From Enhydrobacter sp. (GTDB taxonomy: Bacteria > Pseudomonadota > Alphaproteobacteria > Reyranellales > Reyranellaceae), in the NCBI GenBank assembly GCA_025808875.1, contig CP075528.1, positions 4,586,473 to 4,650,472 on the forward strand: a stretch of 64,000 nucleotides of DNA. The letters are read 5' to 3'. Numbering within the stretch: position 1 is the stretch's first letter; each line of letters begins with the position of its first letter. Shown here piece by piece: positions 7,782 through 16,727 of this stretch. A program made the position numbers and the translations under genes. The notes below the pieces were generated by a model that saw nothing but the letters and a program-made list of their open reading frames with translations, was not told where the DNA came from and made no database searches.

Positions 7782-8282
7782 TCAATGCCTGGCGACGCTC
7801 GAAGCGATCGAGGCGGCAACCTGCGAGGCCATCTCGAACTGGGTATCGCGCGTGGTCACGCCGTGGCGCCCGGCGATCCAGCCGAAGTCGGTGTAGGCGA
7901 CCCACACCGCGCCCGCAGCGTCGCGGTAGACCAGCATGCGCACCGGCCAGTCGAGGCCGGCCTGCGGATTGGCGGCGATGAACTGTGTGCCCAGTGGCGG
8001 ATTGCCGAAGATCAGCAGCACCGACGGCTTGAGCTCGATGCCCGCCTTGGCGGCAAGGGCCGCCTGGTCGATCTCCTGGAAGAAGCTGATGCCCTTGGCC
8101 GCGACGTCTTTCTTGAGGCGGGCGACGGTCTCATCCATCGCATAGGCACTCTTCGTGGCGATGATGCCCGAAGCGGCGACCGGCGGCTTGATGCCGTCGG
8201 CCGAGGCGGGTGCGGCCGAGCCGGCGGCGAGCGCGAAGGCAAGGAAGGCGGCAGCGCAGATCTGGGTGAGGCAGTTGGGCAT
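7782..8282 (-). CDS. Secreted DUF302 family protein
   Basis: This 166-residue protein has an N-terminal signal peptide (about residues 1-28, ending ASA) followed by a DUF302 domain: MDETVARLKKDVAAKGISFF, an IDQAALAAKAG stretch, then LLIFGNPPLGTQFIAANPQAG and a VWVAYTDFGWIA tail. DUF302 proteins are small periplasmic or cytosolic proteins of unknown function, sometimes near redox and stress genes. The start was set at ATG 8282, where the signal peptide begins. It sits 26 bases downstream of an MFS transporter and forms a minus-strand run with the MFS and cupin genes. Confidence 0.85.
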   Translation of the reverse strand: MPNCLTQICAAAFLAFALAAGSAAPASADGIKPPVAASGIIATKSAYAMDETVARLKKDVAAKGISFFQEIDQAALAAKAGIELKPSVLLIFGNPPLGTQFIAANPQAGLDWPVRMLVYRDAAGAVWVAYTDFGWIAGRHGVTTRDTQFEMASQVAASIASSVARH

Positions 8283-8308
8283 GGGTTTCTCCGTGGTGGA
8301 TGGACGCG

Positions 8309-9529
8309 TCAGCGCGTGGTGCCACCTTGAGCGCGCGGTCCGTTCGACTGAAATGCCGATGCGGCATCGGGTCGATGGCCGGCAGCTATGAGGCGCGTCG
8401 CGAGCAGCGCAGCGAGCACCAGCGACAAGCCGATGCCGATCACCGTCGCCGTCCAACCGAGACGATCGAAGGCCAGGCCGAGCGCGGCGGTGCCAGCCAG
8501 GCCGCCGAGGAAGTAACTCGCGAGATAGAGGCCGCTCGCCGAGCCGCGATCGCTCGTGGCGGCACGGCCGACGAAGCCGGTGGCGGTCGCCTGGGCGAAG
8601 AACGTGCCGACGGCGACGAGTGCGAGGCCCAGCAACAATGCCGCCAAGCTCGAGGCCAGCAGCAGCGGCAGGCCGAGCGCGGCAACGGCGAAGGACGCCC
8701 ACAGGGTCGGCCGCGTGCCGAAGCGGGCCGCGACCCGGCCGGCGAACGGAGTCGTGATCACCGAAGGCAGAAAGACGAGATAGACCGCGCCCAGCATCAT
8801 CATGCCGATGCCGAACGGCTCGCCCACCAGCACGAAGTTCACGTAGGTGAAGGTGCCGATGAAGGCGAACAGGATCAGGAAGCCGATGGCGAAGGCGGCG
8901 CGCAGCGCCGGATTGGCGAGATGCGACAGCCAGCTCGTGAGCGCCGGGCCGTGGCTCATGTCCATCTGCTTCATGGGTGGCGTGCGCTCGACGGTGAACC
9001 AGACCAGCACCGCGCCCGACAGATTGAGCGCGGCGAACACCCAGAAATTGGCGGCCAGCCCGAAATGATCGACCAGGCCCGCCGCGAACAGGCGGCCGAA
9101 CAGGTTGGAGGCGACGTTACCGGTGATGTAGGCGGCGAAGGCACTGGCCGTGTCGGCGGCGCCGGCGTGCTCGCCGAGATGGGCGAGCGTGAGCGCGAAC
9201 GCGGCCGACATGCAGAGCCCTTGCAGGATGCGCAGCAGGGTGAACAACGGCAGATCCGGCATGGTGGCCAGCAGTGCCGTCGGAAGGGAGAGCAGGGCGA
9301 GGCTCGTCAGGATGCCGCGCCGCCGGTCGATCGCCCGGCCGAACAGGGCGACCGCCAGGCCGCCCGCCGCCATGCCGATGGTGCTCGCATTGACGGCGAA
9401 ACCCATCGCCGCCGGCGTGACCCCGTAGGAGGCAGTCAACGCCGGCAGGATGGCTTGCGTGGCAAACAGGTCGACGACCGTCAGGAAGGCCGTCAGCGCG
9501 ATCGTGAATGCGCGCAGCAAGCGATCCAT
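8309..9529 (-). CDS. MFS transporter (YnfM-like drug/arabinose-efflux type)
   Basis: This 406-residue protein has twelve hydrophobic segments. The MFS loop 2-3 motif is visible as GGLAVALFGRAIDRRRGI, with RILQGLCMSAAFALT in TM4 and a central cytoplasmic loop near FTVERTPPMKQ. Overall it resembles the YnfM/Bcr-type efflux group. The substrate is not predictable. It lies 15 bases after the end of the cupin gene and 26 bases before DUF302 on the same strand, which suggests one transcript, possibly under the LysR regulator upstream. Confidence 0.87.
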   Translation of the reverse strand: MDRLLRAFTIALTAFLTVVDLFATQAILPALTASYGVTPAAMGFAVNASTIGMAAGGLAVALFGRAIDRRRGILTSLALLSLPTALLATMPDLPLFTLLRILQGLCMSAAFALTLAHLGEHAGAADTASAFAAYITGNVASNLFGRLFAAGLVDHFGLAANFWVFAALNLSGAVLVWFTVERTPPMKQMDMSHGPALTSWLSHLANPALRAAFAIGFLILFAFIGTFTYVNFVLVGEPFGIGMMMLGAVYLVFLPSVITTPFAGRVAARFGTRPTLWASFAVAALGLPLLLASSLAALLLGLALVAVGTFFAQATATGFVGRAATSDRGSASGLYLASYFLGGLAGTAALGLAFDRLGWTATVIGIGLSLVLAALLATRLIAAGHRPDAASAFQSNGPRAQGGTTR

Positions 9530-9544
9530 GGCGGCCTCTCCGAC

Positions 9545-10009
9545 CTACATGTTGCGATCCTTGGGATCGGCCACGATGTCGAAGGACAGCAGCGTCACCG
9601 GCCGGCCGCCGTTGTTCTGCCACCAATGCGCGACGGCATGCGTCTCGCGCGCCACCTCGCCGGCCTTGTGCACGATCGGCACCGTGCAGTTGCTGGCGTG
9701 CTCGACGATCTCGCCCGACACGACGTAGATCAGCGCTGGCCGCTCGGCATGGCCGTGCCAGGGGACGATGCCGCCCGGTTGGATCTCGAGGCGGCGCAAG
9801 CGCATCAAGTGGCCCTTGGCGGCGATCTTCTCGGCGCCGAGGTCGATCATCGACAGGATATTGTCGCTGACACCCTTGGGACCGTGACCGACCGGCTTGA
9901 CGGCGTCGGCCTTGATCTTGTCGGCCGGGCACTCGCCGGCGAAAGCGGGGGAGGCGATGCCGAGACCGGCGGCGACCAAGGCTGAAACGGCAAGCGTGCG
10001 AATGAACAT
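9545..10009 (-). CDS. Secreted cupin-domain protein
   Basis: The 154-residue protein has a signal peptide (about residues 1-24, ending AFA) and a single cupin barrel. Motif 1 reads PGGIVPWHGHAERPALIYVVSGE. It contains the two metal-ligand histidines and the glutamate region. Motif 2 is near HWWQNNGGRPVTLLSFDI. The C-terminus ends with KDRNM. The family is a periplasmic metal-binding cupin of unknown enzymatic role. The start ATG 10009 was chosen because the hydrophobic leader begins there. It is the first gene of the cupin-MFS-DUF302 run. Confidence 0.85.
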   Translation of the reverse strand: MFIRTLAVSALVAAGLGIASPAFAGECPADKIKADAVKPVGHGPKGVSDNILSMIDLGAEKIAAKGHLMRLRRLEIQPGGIVPWHGHAERPALIYVVSGEIVEHASNCTVPIVHKAGEVARETHAVAHWWQNNGGRPVTLLSFDIVADPKDRNM

Positions 10010-10123
10010 CGTTTTGCTCCGTGCGTTGAGCCGCAACCGGAGCGGTCGCGGCGGTGCACACAGCATCGGAGCGCGAGCGCCGCGACTGAAATACCGAGTG
10101 TCGATTGATTCGATAGCCGCGCG

Positions 10124-11011
10124 CTACGCCGTGGCGTTGATCCACGGATAGGCGAGGACCTCGCGCACGAAGGCGCCGACCGCCGGCAGGTGCGGGCGGC
10201 CGCGCACGGTGACGACCTGGATGGTGCGCACGATCTCGGGATCGATCAGCGGCCGCACGCGCAGGCCGGGCATGGTGACGGCGAACTCGGGAATGAAGCT
10301 GAAGCCCAACCCCGCCATCGCCATCGCCTGCACCCAGTCGTCGCGATCGGAGCGGAACACCATCTTCACCTTCGAGCCGTGCTCACGCCACACCTTGCCG
10401 GCGTGGTCGAAAAACTCGCACTGCAGGCGGTTGACGTAGGCCTGGCCGTGAAGATCGGCGACGCGCACCGCGTTCTGGCCGTCGAACGGATGGCCCGGGC
10501 CGACGCCGATCACGAAGCGCTCATCGTAGAGCCGACGCGCGTGGAAGCGCTCGTCGATCTCGTCGGGTTGGCCGTAGACCGCGACGTCGAGCTGGCCCTC
10601 GGCCAGGCGCTCCTGAAGCTCGCCGTGCGAGCCATCCTGCACGACCAGCTTCACCCTGGGATGGCGCTCGCGGAAGGCCTGCAGGAACGGCACGAAGCGG
10701 CGCGGCCCGATGGTGCACATCATGCCGAGCTTGAGCTCGACGTCGTCGAGCCTGGCAAAGCTCCTGGCGCGCTCCTTGGCGGCGTCCGTCTCGATCAGCA
10801 CCTGCGTCAGATGCGGCCGCATCATCTCGCCGAGGCCGGTCAGGTGGGTGTTGTTGCGCTCGCGGCGGAACAACGGACCACCCAGTTCGTCCTCCAGCCC
10901 CTTGATCGCCCGGGTCAGCGACGGCTGCGACACGTTGCAGGCCTCGGCCGCGCGCGTGAAGTTCAGCGTCTCGCAGACGGCCAGGAAGTAACGGATCTGA
11001 TGCATTTCCAC
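10124..11011 (-). CDS. LysR family transcriptional regulator
   Basis: This 295-residue protein has the N-terminal winged helix-turn-helix of LysR proteins (MHQIRYFLAVCETLNFTRAA, then CNVSQPSLTRAIKGLEDELG and LFRRERNNTHLTGLG). The effector-binding domain is a periplasmic-binding-protein fold (residues about 90-290). It lies upstream of the cupin-MFS-DUF302 genes on the same strand, separated by 114 bases, and back-to-back with the peroxiredoxin-like gene at 11130. Either set could be its target. The second in-frame ATG, two codons later, is an equally good start. Confidence 0.87.
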   Translation of the reverse strand: MEMHQIRYFLAVCETLNFTRAAEACNVSQPSLTRAIKGLEDELGGPLFRRERNNTHLTGLGEMMRPHLTQVLIETDAAKERARSFARLDDVELKLGMMCTIGPRRFVPFLQAFRERHPRVKLVVQDGSHGELQERLAEGQLDVAVYGQPDEIDERFHARRLYDERFVIGVGPGHPFDGQNAVRVADLHGQAYVNRLQCEFFDHAGKVWREHGSKVKMVFRSDRDDWVQAMAMAGLGFSFIPEFAVTMPGLRVRPLIDPEIVRTIQVVTVRGRPHLPAVGAFVREVLAYPWINATA

Positions 11012-11129
11012 GGCGGCGGTCCCCGCAAAGCACCTGCATTGTGCCCGAAGCGATCATAGCCTGCGGCTATCGTCGGCCATACCGGAAGGTATTTCCCTCG
11101 GCCTGCAAGCGGGCGCAGATTTCACAGGA

Positions 11130-11777
11130 ATGTCGCTCTCCCGGACCCTGCTCGACCTCAGCCGACGCCACATGGCGGCGCTGCCGCCGCGCGATCGCAC
11201 CGACTTCGAGGACGAGCTCGACCGGCTGCGCATGATGCGGGTGGTCGAGGACGGCTTGCGCGAAGGCGACGTGCTGCCCGACTTCTCTCTCAAGGATGGC
11301 GCGGGGCGAACGAGAACGTCGGGCGAGCTACTCGATCGCGGGCCGCTGGTGCTCGCCCTGTTCCGGGGCGATTGGTGTCCGTACTGCGAACTCACGATGG
11401 CCGCCCTCGAGGAGGCACGGCCGGCCATCGAGGCCCTGGGCTCGCACGCGGTCGGCGTCATACCCAACGACCCCGAACCGATTGCCCGGATGGCCGAGCA
11501 ACGTGGCATCCGCTATCTGCTGCTCGCCGATCCCGAGCACAGCCTGGCGCGCATGTGCGGGCTCGCCTACGAGCTCTCGCCCGGTCATCGACGCATTCAC
11601 CGCGAACGCGGGCGTCGCTTCGACCGACTGCCCGTGCCCGCCGTCTTCGTGGCCGACTCGAGTGCCCGCGTGGCCTACGCCTTCGCCGACGTCGATCCGG
11701 CGCGCTGGCCGGATCCCGAAGCGCTGCTCGCGTGCCTGCACGAGCTGCGCGATGTGCACGCGCTATCGAAACGGTAG
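11130..11777 (+). CDS. Peroxiredoxin-like (AhpC/TSA-type) protein, Cys form
   Basis: This 215-residue thioredoxin-fold protein has the active site ALFRGDWCPYCELTMAAL (C-x-x-C) in the same sequence context as the Sec-containing paralogue at 6439-7092. A helical N-terminus (residues 1-45) precedes the fold, as in the Prx-like family. It is a likely peroxidase or thiol-disulfide enzyme. It is divergent from the LysR gene, with about 120 bases between the starts, so it may belong to that regulon. The next gene begins 67 bases downstream. Confidence 0.85.
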   Translation: MSLSRTLLDLSRRHMAALPPRDRTDFEDELDRLRMMRVVEDGLREGDVLPDFSLKDGAGRTRTSGELLDRGPLVLALFRGDWCPYCELTMAALEEARPAIEALGSHAVGVIPNDPEPIARMAEQRGIRYLLLADPEHSLARMCGLAYELSPGHRRIHRERGRRFDRLPVPAVFVADSSARVAYAFADVDPARWPDPEALLACLHELRDVHALSKR

Positions 11778-11844
11778 GCACTCGGCATTTCATCGCCGCC
11801 TGGCGGGCGCGCACGGTGCGATCAACCCATCGAGGAGATCGCAC

Positions 11845-12627
11845 ATGCTTCAGGGCAAGACCGCCATCGTCACCGGATCCACGTCGGGCATCGGGCTCGG
11901 CATCGCCGAGGCCTTCGCCCGCTCAGGCGCCAACGTCGTGCTGAACGGCTTCGGCGAGGCGATGCAGATCGAGAAAACGCGCTCGGAGCTCGCCGAGCGC
12001 ACCAACGCCAAGATCGTCTATTCACCGGCCGACATGAGCAAGCCCAGGGCGATCGAGCACATGGTGCGCCAGACGGTCGACACCTTCGGCGCCGTCGACA
12101 TCATGGTGAACAACGCCGGCATCCAGCACGTCGCGCCGATCGACGAGTTCCCCGACGAAAAGTGGGACGCCATCCTGGCGATCAACCTCTCCTCGGCCTT
12201 CCATGCCACCAAGCTGGTGCTGCCGGGCATGCGCCAGAAGGGCTGGGGGCGCGTCATCAACGTCGCCTCTGCGCATGCTCTGGTCGCCTCACCCTATAAG
12301 GCGGCCTATGTCGCGGCCAAGCACGGCGTGCTCGGCCTCACCAAGGTTACGGCGCTGGAGGGCGCCGAGGACGGCATCACCTGCAACGCGCTCTGCCCCG
12401 GCTACGTGCGTACACCGCTGGTCGAGCAGCAGATCGACGACCAGGCGAAGGCGCATGGCATCCCACGCGACAAGGTCATCTCCGACGTGCTGCTCAAGAA
12501 TCAGCCCAACAAGCGTTTCGTCGAGGTCGCCGAGCTCGCCGCCCTCGCCGTCTTCCTGTGCTCCGACAGCGGTGCCTCGGTGACCGGCGCGGCGCTGCCG
12601 ATGGACGGCGGCTGGACCGCGCACTGA
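11845..12627 (+). CDS. bdhA: 3-hydroxybutyrate dehydrogenase
   Basis: The protein is a 260-residue short-chain dehydrogenase: TGSTSGIGLG cofactor loop, NNAGIQHVAPI, catalytic Ser in NVASAHALVASP, and YKAAYVAAKHG with the Tyr-x-x-x-Lys pair. The C-terminal CPGYVRTPLVEQQI segment with a downstream Q-rich lid is characteristic of bacterial 3-hydroxybutyrate dehydrogenases. These interconvert D-3-hydroxybutyrate and acetoacetate with NAD. A GAGGAGA ribosome-binding site precedes ATG 11845. It is followed closely by a patatin-like gene and acetoacetate decarboxylase, which supports a role in polyhydroxybutyrate or ketone-body turnover. Confidence 0.92.
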   Translation: MLQGKTAIVTGSTSGIGLGIAEAFARSGANVVLNGFGEAMQIEKTRSELAERTNAKIVYSPADMSKPRAIEHMVRQTVDTFGAVDIMVNNAGIQHVAPIDEFPDEKWDAILAINLSSAFHATKLVLPGMRQKGWGRVINVASAHALVASPYKAAYVAAKHGVLGLTKVTALEGAEDGITCNALCPGYVRTPLVEQQIDDQAKAHGIPRDKVISDVLLKNQPNKRFVEVAELAALAVFLCSDSGASVTGAALPMDGGWTAH

Positions 12628-12644
12628 GCAGGGAGGAGCGGACC

Positions 12645-13658
12645 ATGCAGATCAAACGCATCAGCCTCGCCCTGCAGGGCGGCGGCGCCCATGGCGCCTA
12701 TACTTGGGGGGTGCTCGACAAGTTGCTCGAGGACGAGCGCATCGAGGTCGAAGCCATCTCTGGCACCTCGGCAGGCGCCATGAACGCGGCGGTGTTCGCC
12801 GACGGCATGGGCCGCGGCGGCCGCCCCGAGGCCCGGCACGCCCTCGAGATGTTCTGGCGCAACATCAGCCAGGCGGCGCAGTATGGGCCGCTGCAGCCAA
12901 CGCCGTTCGATCGGCTGGGCGGCGGCTGGAACCTCGACCATTCAGCCGCCTTCGTCGCCTTCGACATGCTGACGCGCATGCTCTCGCCCTACCAGCTCAA
13001 TCCCATGAACCACAATCCGCTGCGGCGGGTACTTGAGGCCTCCGTCGACTTCGACCGCCTCGAGGGTTGCCGCGCCGTCAAGCTGTTCATCAGCGCGACC
13101 AACGTGAAGACCGGCAAGGTGCGTGTCTTCAAATCGGGTGAGGTCACGCCCGACGTGCTGCTCGCCTCGGCCTGCCTGCCGTTCCTGTTCCAGGCCGTCA
13201 GCATCGAGGGCGATCCCTACTGGGATGGCGGCTACATGGGGAATCCGGCGATCTTTCCGCTGATCTACGGTGCGCAATCGCCCGATGTGGTGATCGTGCA
13301 GGTCAATCCGCTCGGCTCCGACCGGGTGCCGACCACCGCGCCCGAGATCATGAACCGCCTGAACGAGATCAGCTTCAATTCGTCGCTGATGCGCGAGATG
13401 CGGGCGATTTCCTTCGTGACCGACCTGATCGATCAGGGCAAGCTCGATTCCAACCAGTACAAGCGCGTCAACGTGCACTGGATCGAGGCCGAGAAGCAGA
13501 TGCGGGGGTTGGGGGTGTCCAGCAAGCTCAATGCGCGCATGGATTTCCTGCTCCATCTGAAGCAGATCGGCCGCGAGGTCGCCGAGCGCTGGATCGCCGA
13601 CCATTTCGACGCGCTCGGCGAACGCTCGACCATCGACATCAAGGAGAAGTTCCTGTGA
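12645..13658 (+). CDS. Patatin-like phospholipase
   Basis: The 337-residue protein has the patatin hydrolase motifs: the oxyanion GGGAHGAYTWGVL near residue 12, the nucleophile GTSAGAMNAAV, and the catalytic Asp in DGGYMGNP. These form the Ser-Asp dyad used by patatin-type acyl hydrolases. The start ATG follows a GGGAGGAG ribosome-binding site. The gene sits 17 bases after bdhA and overlaps acetoacetate decarboxylase by four bases (GTGA). This bdhA/patatin/adc arrangement suggests a link to polyhydroxyalkanoate or acyl-chain metabolism, though the substrate is not shown by sequence. Confidence 0.9.
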   Translation: MQIKRISLALQGGGAHGAYTWGVLDKLLEDERIEVEAISGTSAGAMNAAVFADGMGRGGRPEARHALEMFWRNISQAAQYGPLQPTPFDRLGGGWNLDHSAAFVAFDMLTRMLSPYQLNPMNHNPLRRVLEASVDFDRLEGCRAVKLFISATNVKTGKVRVFKSGEVTPDVLLASACLPFLFQAVSIEGDPYWDGGYMGNPAIFPLIYGAQSPDVVIVQVNPLGSDRVPTTAPEIMNRLNEISFNSSLMREMRAISFVTDLIDQGKLDSNQYKRVNVHWIEAEKQMRGLGVSSKLNARMDFLLHLKQIGREVAERWIADHFDALGERSTIDIKEKFL

Positions 13659-14401
13659 AACGGGCGGATATCCTCGGTCTCTCCTCGATGCCGGCCGCGA
13701 GCCCGAGCTATCCGCTGCCGCCCTTCCGCTTCGTCGATCGCGAGTACATGGTCGTGGTCTACGAGAGCGACCCCGATGCGATCCGCGCCGCCGTGCCGGA
13801 GCCGCTGATGCCCGATCCGTCCAACCAGGTCTTCTACGAATGGATCCGCATGCCCGACTCCTCGGGCTTCGGCGACTACACCGAATCGGGCGTCGTCATC
13901 CCCTGTTCGTTCGAGGGGCGGCCGGCCAACTTCGTGTCCCAGATGTATCTCGACGACGATCCGCCGATCGCGGCGGGGCGCGAGATCTGGGGCTTTCCCA
14001 AGAAGCTGGCCAATCCCAGGCTCGAGCTGGTCAAGGACACGCTGACCGGCACGCTCGACTATGCGGGTCAGCGAGTCGCCATGGGAACGATGGCCTACAA
14101 GCACGAGAACCTGTCGCGTCGTCCGGCCAGGACAGCCGCCAGCCTGCGCAAACTGCAGTGCCTGCTGAAGATCATTCCCGATGTCGACGGCAGGCCGAAG
14201 ATCGCCCAGCTCGTCGGCCTGCACCTGACCGAGATCACGGTGAAGGGCTCGTGGGCCGGGCCCGCGCGCCTGCATCTGGTGCCGCACGTCAACGCGCCGG
14301 TCGCCGATCTGCCGGTGCACAGGGTGATCGGCGGACGCCATTTCGTCGCCGATCTCACGCTGCCCGGCGGTGAGGTCCTGGTCGACTACATGAAGAGTTG
14401 A
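13655..14401 (+). CDS. adc: Acetoacetate decarboxylase
   Basis: The protein has 248 residues. It carries the family's Schiff-base region EIWGFPKKLANPR, with the lysine pair at residues 116-117 matching the catalytic Lys115/Lys116 of the clostridial enzyme. It also has SQMYLDDDPPIAAGRE upstream and AGPARLHLVPHV downstream. It converts acetoacetate to acetone and carbon dioxide. The start is GTG 13655, overlapping the patatin stop. The product of BdhA is its substrate, so the neighbours make metabolic sense. Confidence 0.92.
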   Translation: MKRADILGLSSMPAASPSYPLPPFRFVDREYMVVVYESDPDAIRAAVPEPLMPDPSNQVFYEWIRMPDSSGFGDYTESGVVIPCSFEGRPANFVSQMYLDDDPPIAAGREIWGFPKKLANPRLELVKDTLTGTLDYAGQRVAMGTMAYKHENLSRRPARTAASLRKLQCLLKIIPDVDGRPKIAQLVGLHLTEITVKGSWAGPARLHLVPHVNAPVADLPVHRVIGGRHFVADLTLPGGEVLVDYMKS

Positions 14402-14450
14402 TCGCGCCTCGCTAGGCGGCTGAGGCCACCTCCGATAGAGTCGGCGCGCC

Positions 14451-15878
14451 ATGGCCGCCGACATCACCGTCCAGACGTCGACCGCCCGCCCGGCCAGGCG
14501 GCGGACGCCTGCCTTCGGCCTGAGCTGGCGCATCCTCGGCATGGTGGTCGCCGCGGTGATGACGGCCGAGGTCCTGCTGTTCCTGCCGTCGATCGCGCGC
14601 TTTCGCCTGGTCTATCTCGAGCAGCTGATCGAATCGGGGACCCTGGCCGCGCTCGCGCTCGATGCGACGCCCGACAACATGGTGACCGAGGAGGTCAAGC
14701 GTTCGCTGCTCAACCATGCGAGGGTCGACGCGGTCGTGCTGGTCGAGCCGAATAAGCCGCGACGCATGCTGAAGAACATCGCACCGTCGCCGGAAATGCC
14801 CGGCTTCAACCTCAAGAATCGCGACGCGCTCGGCCTGATCTGGGACGCCCTCGCAGCCATGTCGCGAGACGGCGCCTACTACATGCGGGTGGGCGGCGAA
14901 TCGATGCGGTTGCCCGGCGCCATGGTGTGGATCGTGGTTGACGAGCTGCCGATGCGCATCGCCATGTACGAGTACACGGGCCGCATCCTGGCGCTGTCGA
15001 TCATCATCGCGCTCTTCACCGCGCTGCTGCTTTACCTCGCGCTGCGCTGGCTGGTGATCCGCCCGCTGCAGGGCCTGTCGGCCGACATGACGTCGTTCCG
15101 CCGCGCGCCCGAGGAGGGGGGCACCGAGCGCCGTCCGACCGAGCGCAACGACGAGATCGGCGTGGTCGACCAGGAGTTCCAGAACCTGCAGCGCGAGATT
15201 CGCGCCTCGCTGCTCCAGAAGTCGCGCCTTGCCGAGGTCGGTGCCGCCTCAAACAAGATCGCCCACGACATCCGCAACATCCTGTCGACGGCCCGCCTCC
15301 TGTCCGATCGCCTGACCAGCATCGGCGACGAGCGCACCCGCTCCCTCGCGCCGACCATCCTCGGCACGATCGACCGCGCCGCGCGGTTGGCGAGCGATGC
15401 GCTCGAATACGTGCGCGACCGGCCGACGCCCCGCCGCGTCGAGTTCGATCTGGCCGACCTGGTCGACGAGGTCGGCGTGACACTGCAGGAGCAGGGCGAG
15501 GATCGCGACCCCAACCTCGTGCGTCTGTGGCGCAGCGAGGTTTCGGCCGACCTGCGGGTGCGCGCCGATCGCGACCTGCTCTACCGCGTATTCGCCAATC
15601 TCGGCCGCAACGCCTTCGATGCCGGCGCCAAGGCCGTTGCCGTGCGCGCCCGCGCCGATGGCGAGTCCGTCCAAATCGATGTCGAGGACGACGGTCCCGG
15701 CATTCCCGATGCGGTGGCGTCGCAGCTCTTCAAGCCCTTCACGACCGGTGGACGCGCCGGCGGCGCCGGCCTTGGTCTTGCCATCGCCCGCGATCTCGTG
15801 CAGGTCCATGGCGGCGACATCGCGCTCGTCGCGACGGGCCCCCAGGGGACGGTCTTCCGCTTCACGCTGCCGCTTTGA
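14451..15878 (+). CDS. Membrane sensor histidine kinase
   Basis: This 475-residue protein has a transmembrane segment near residues 26-47, a periplasmic domain of about 130 residues, a second transmembrane segment near 183-203, a HAMP linker, a HisKA dimerisation helix (KIAHDIRNILSTARLLSDRL, phospho-acceptor His272) and an HATPase domain. The N box is NLGRNAFDAGAK, followed by DDGPGIPD and GGAGLGLAIARDL. No response regulator lies next to it, so it is an orphan kinase here. The input signal is unknown. It ends 3 bases before the convergent DUF1499 gene. Confidence 0.9.
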   Translation: MAADITVQTSTARPARRRTPAFGLSWRILGMVVAAVMTAEVLLFLPSIARFRLVYLEQLIESGTLAALALDATPDNMVTEEVKRSLLNHARVDAVVLVEPNKPRRMLKNIAPSPEMPGFNLKNRDALGLIWDALAAMSRDGAYYMRVGGESMRLPGAMVWIVVDELPMRIAMYEYTGRILALSIIIALFTALLLYLALRWLVIRPLQGLSADMTSFRRAPEEGGTERRPTERNDEIGVVDQEFQNLQREIRASLLQKSRLAEVGAASNKIAHDIRNILSTARLLSDRLTSIGDERTRSLAPTILGTIDRAARLASDALEYVRDRPTPRRVEFDLADLVDEVGVTLQEQGEDRDPNLVRLWRSEVSADLRVRADRDLLYRVFANLGRNAFDAGAKAVAVRARADGESVQIDVEDDGPGIPDAVASQLFKPFTTGGRAGGAGLGLAIARDLVQVHGGDIALVATGPQGTVFRFTLPL

Positions 15879-15881
15879 CGG

Positions 15882-16634
15882 CTATAGGGCTTTGAGCTTC
15901 GTCGTGAATTGGTGCACGCGCTCGGCGTTGACGCCGAGGTCGGAACGGCCGACCCGGCTCTTGGACCTGATGTCGATGCGGCTGCCCGGTCCGTCGGCCC
16001 GGATGCGCACGACGATGTCGTCGCGAAAACCGAACCACCGCGTCGTCTCGACGGCCTCGAGGCGACCCTCGGTGGGCGCGCGCGCCACGATGTCCCACCC
16101 CATCTCCGTCGCCACGCGATCGGCCCGCCGAAACGCCTCGGCCGGCGGAATGGCGAGCCTCACCGGCTGGATCTCCGGATAGAAAGCCCGCTGCAAGTCG
16201 GCGAATTCGCGCGCATAGGCCGCTGGCGTGTGCGCCCCCCGGCGCATCTGCAAGGTGACGACCAGCGCCGGCGGATCGGCGGTATCTGTGCTGACGTCGT
16301 TCAGTTGCGGCGTCGCCCGCGCATCGAGGAACCACTTCAGCGGCATCCACGCGCCGCCGGCGCCGATCACGATGGCGAGAACGGCGGCGACGAACCCACG
16401 GCGACGCTCGCCGGGCCGCGTCGGCAGGACGGTGGCGAGCCCGAGCGCGACACCGCCGGCGCAAAGATAGAAGCCGTAGCGAAACAGGCCGAGCGCGCCT
16501 TCGATATCGATACCGACGTAGCGGTAGAGCGGTCCCGCGACGGCAACGCAGATCGCGCCCACGCACGCCGTGATGAAGGCCAGACGTGCGAGGCGGTGGC
16601 TCAATTTGTTGACCGGCCGGACGAACAGCAACAT
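15882..16634 (-). CDS. DUF1499 family membrane protein
   Basis: The protein has 250 residues with three N-terminal membrane helices (about residues 13-110) and a soluble C-terminal DUF1499 domain. Conserved pieces are QRAFYPEIQPVRLAIPPAEA, AEMGWDIVARAPTEGRLEAV-like residues and RWFGFRDDIVVRIRADGPGSRID. The last is the family hallmark strand pair. The function is unknown. It converges with the histidine kinase gene and diverges from the DMT transporter gene. Confidence 0.85.
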   Translation of the reverse strand: MLLFVRPVNKLSHRLARLAFITACVGAICVAVAGPLYRYVGIDIEGALGLFRYGFYLCAGGVALGLATVLPTRPGERRRGFVAAVLAIVIGAGGAWMPLKWFLDARATPQLNDVSTDTADPPALVVTLQMRRGAHTPAAYAREFADLQRAFYPEIQPVRLAIPPAEAFRRADRVATEMGWDIVARAPTEGRLEAVETTRWFGFRDDIVVRIRADGPGSRIDIRSKSRVGRSDLGVNAERVHQFTTKLKAL

Positions 16635-16727
16635 CGCCTCTCCGCTGTCACGGCATGGTAACCGCTCATACGGAGACGTCTACCCGCCCCACTTGCACAT
16701 CGCGCGCGCCTTCTCTATGCGCCCCCC

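Noticed and set aside
8300..9985. Long plus-strand frame opposite the MFS gene
   Set aside because: Composition is Arg/Gln/Glu/Gly-rich with no family resemblance. The minus-strand MFS and cupin genes explain the sequence.
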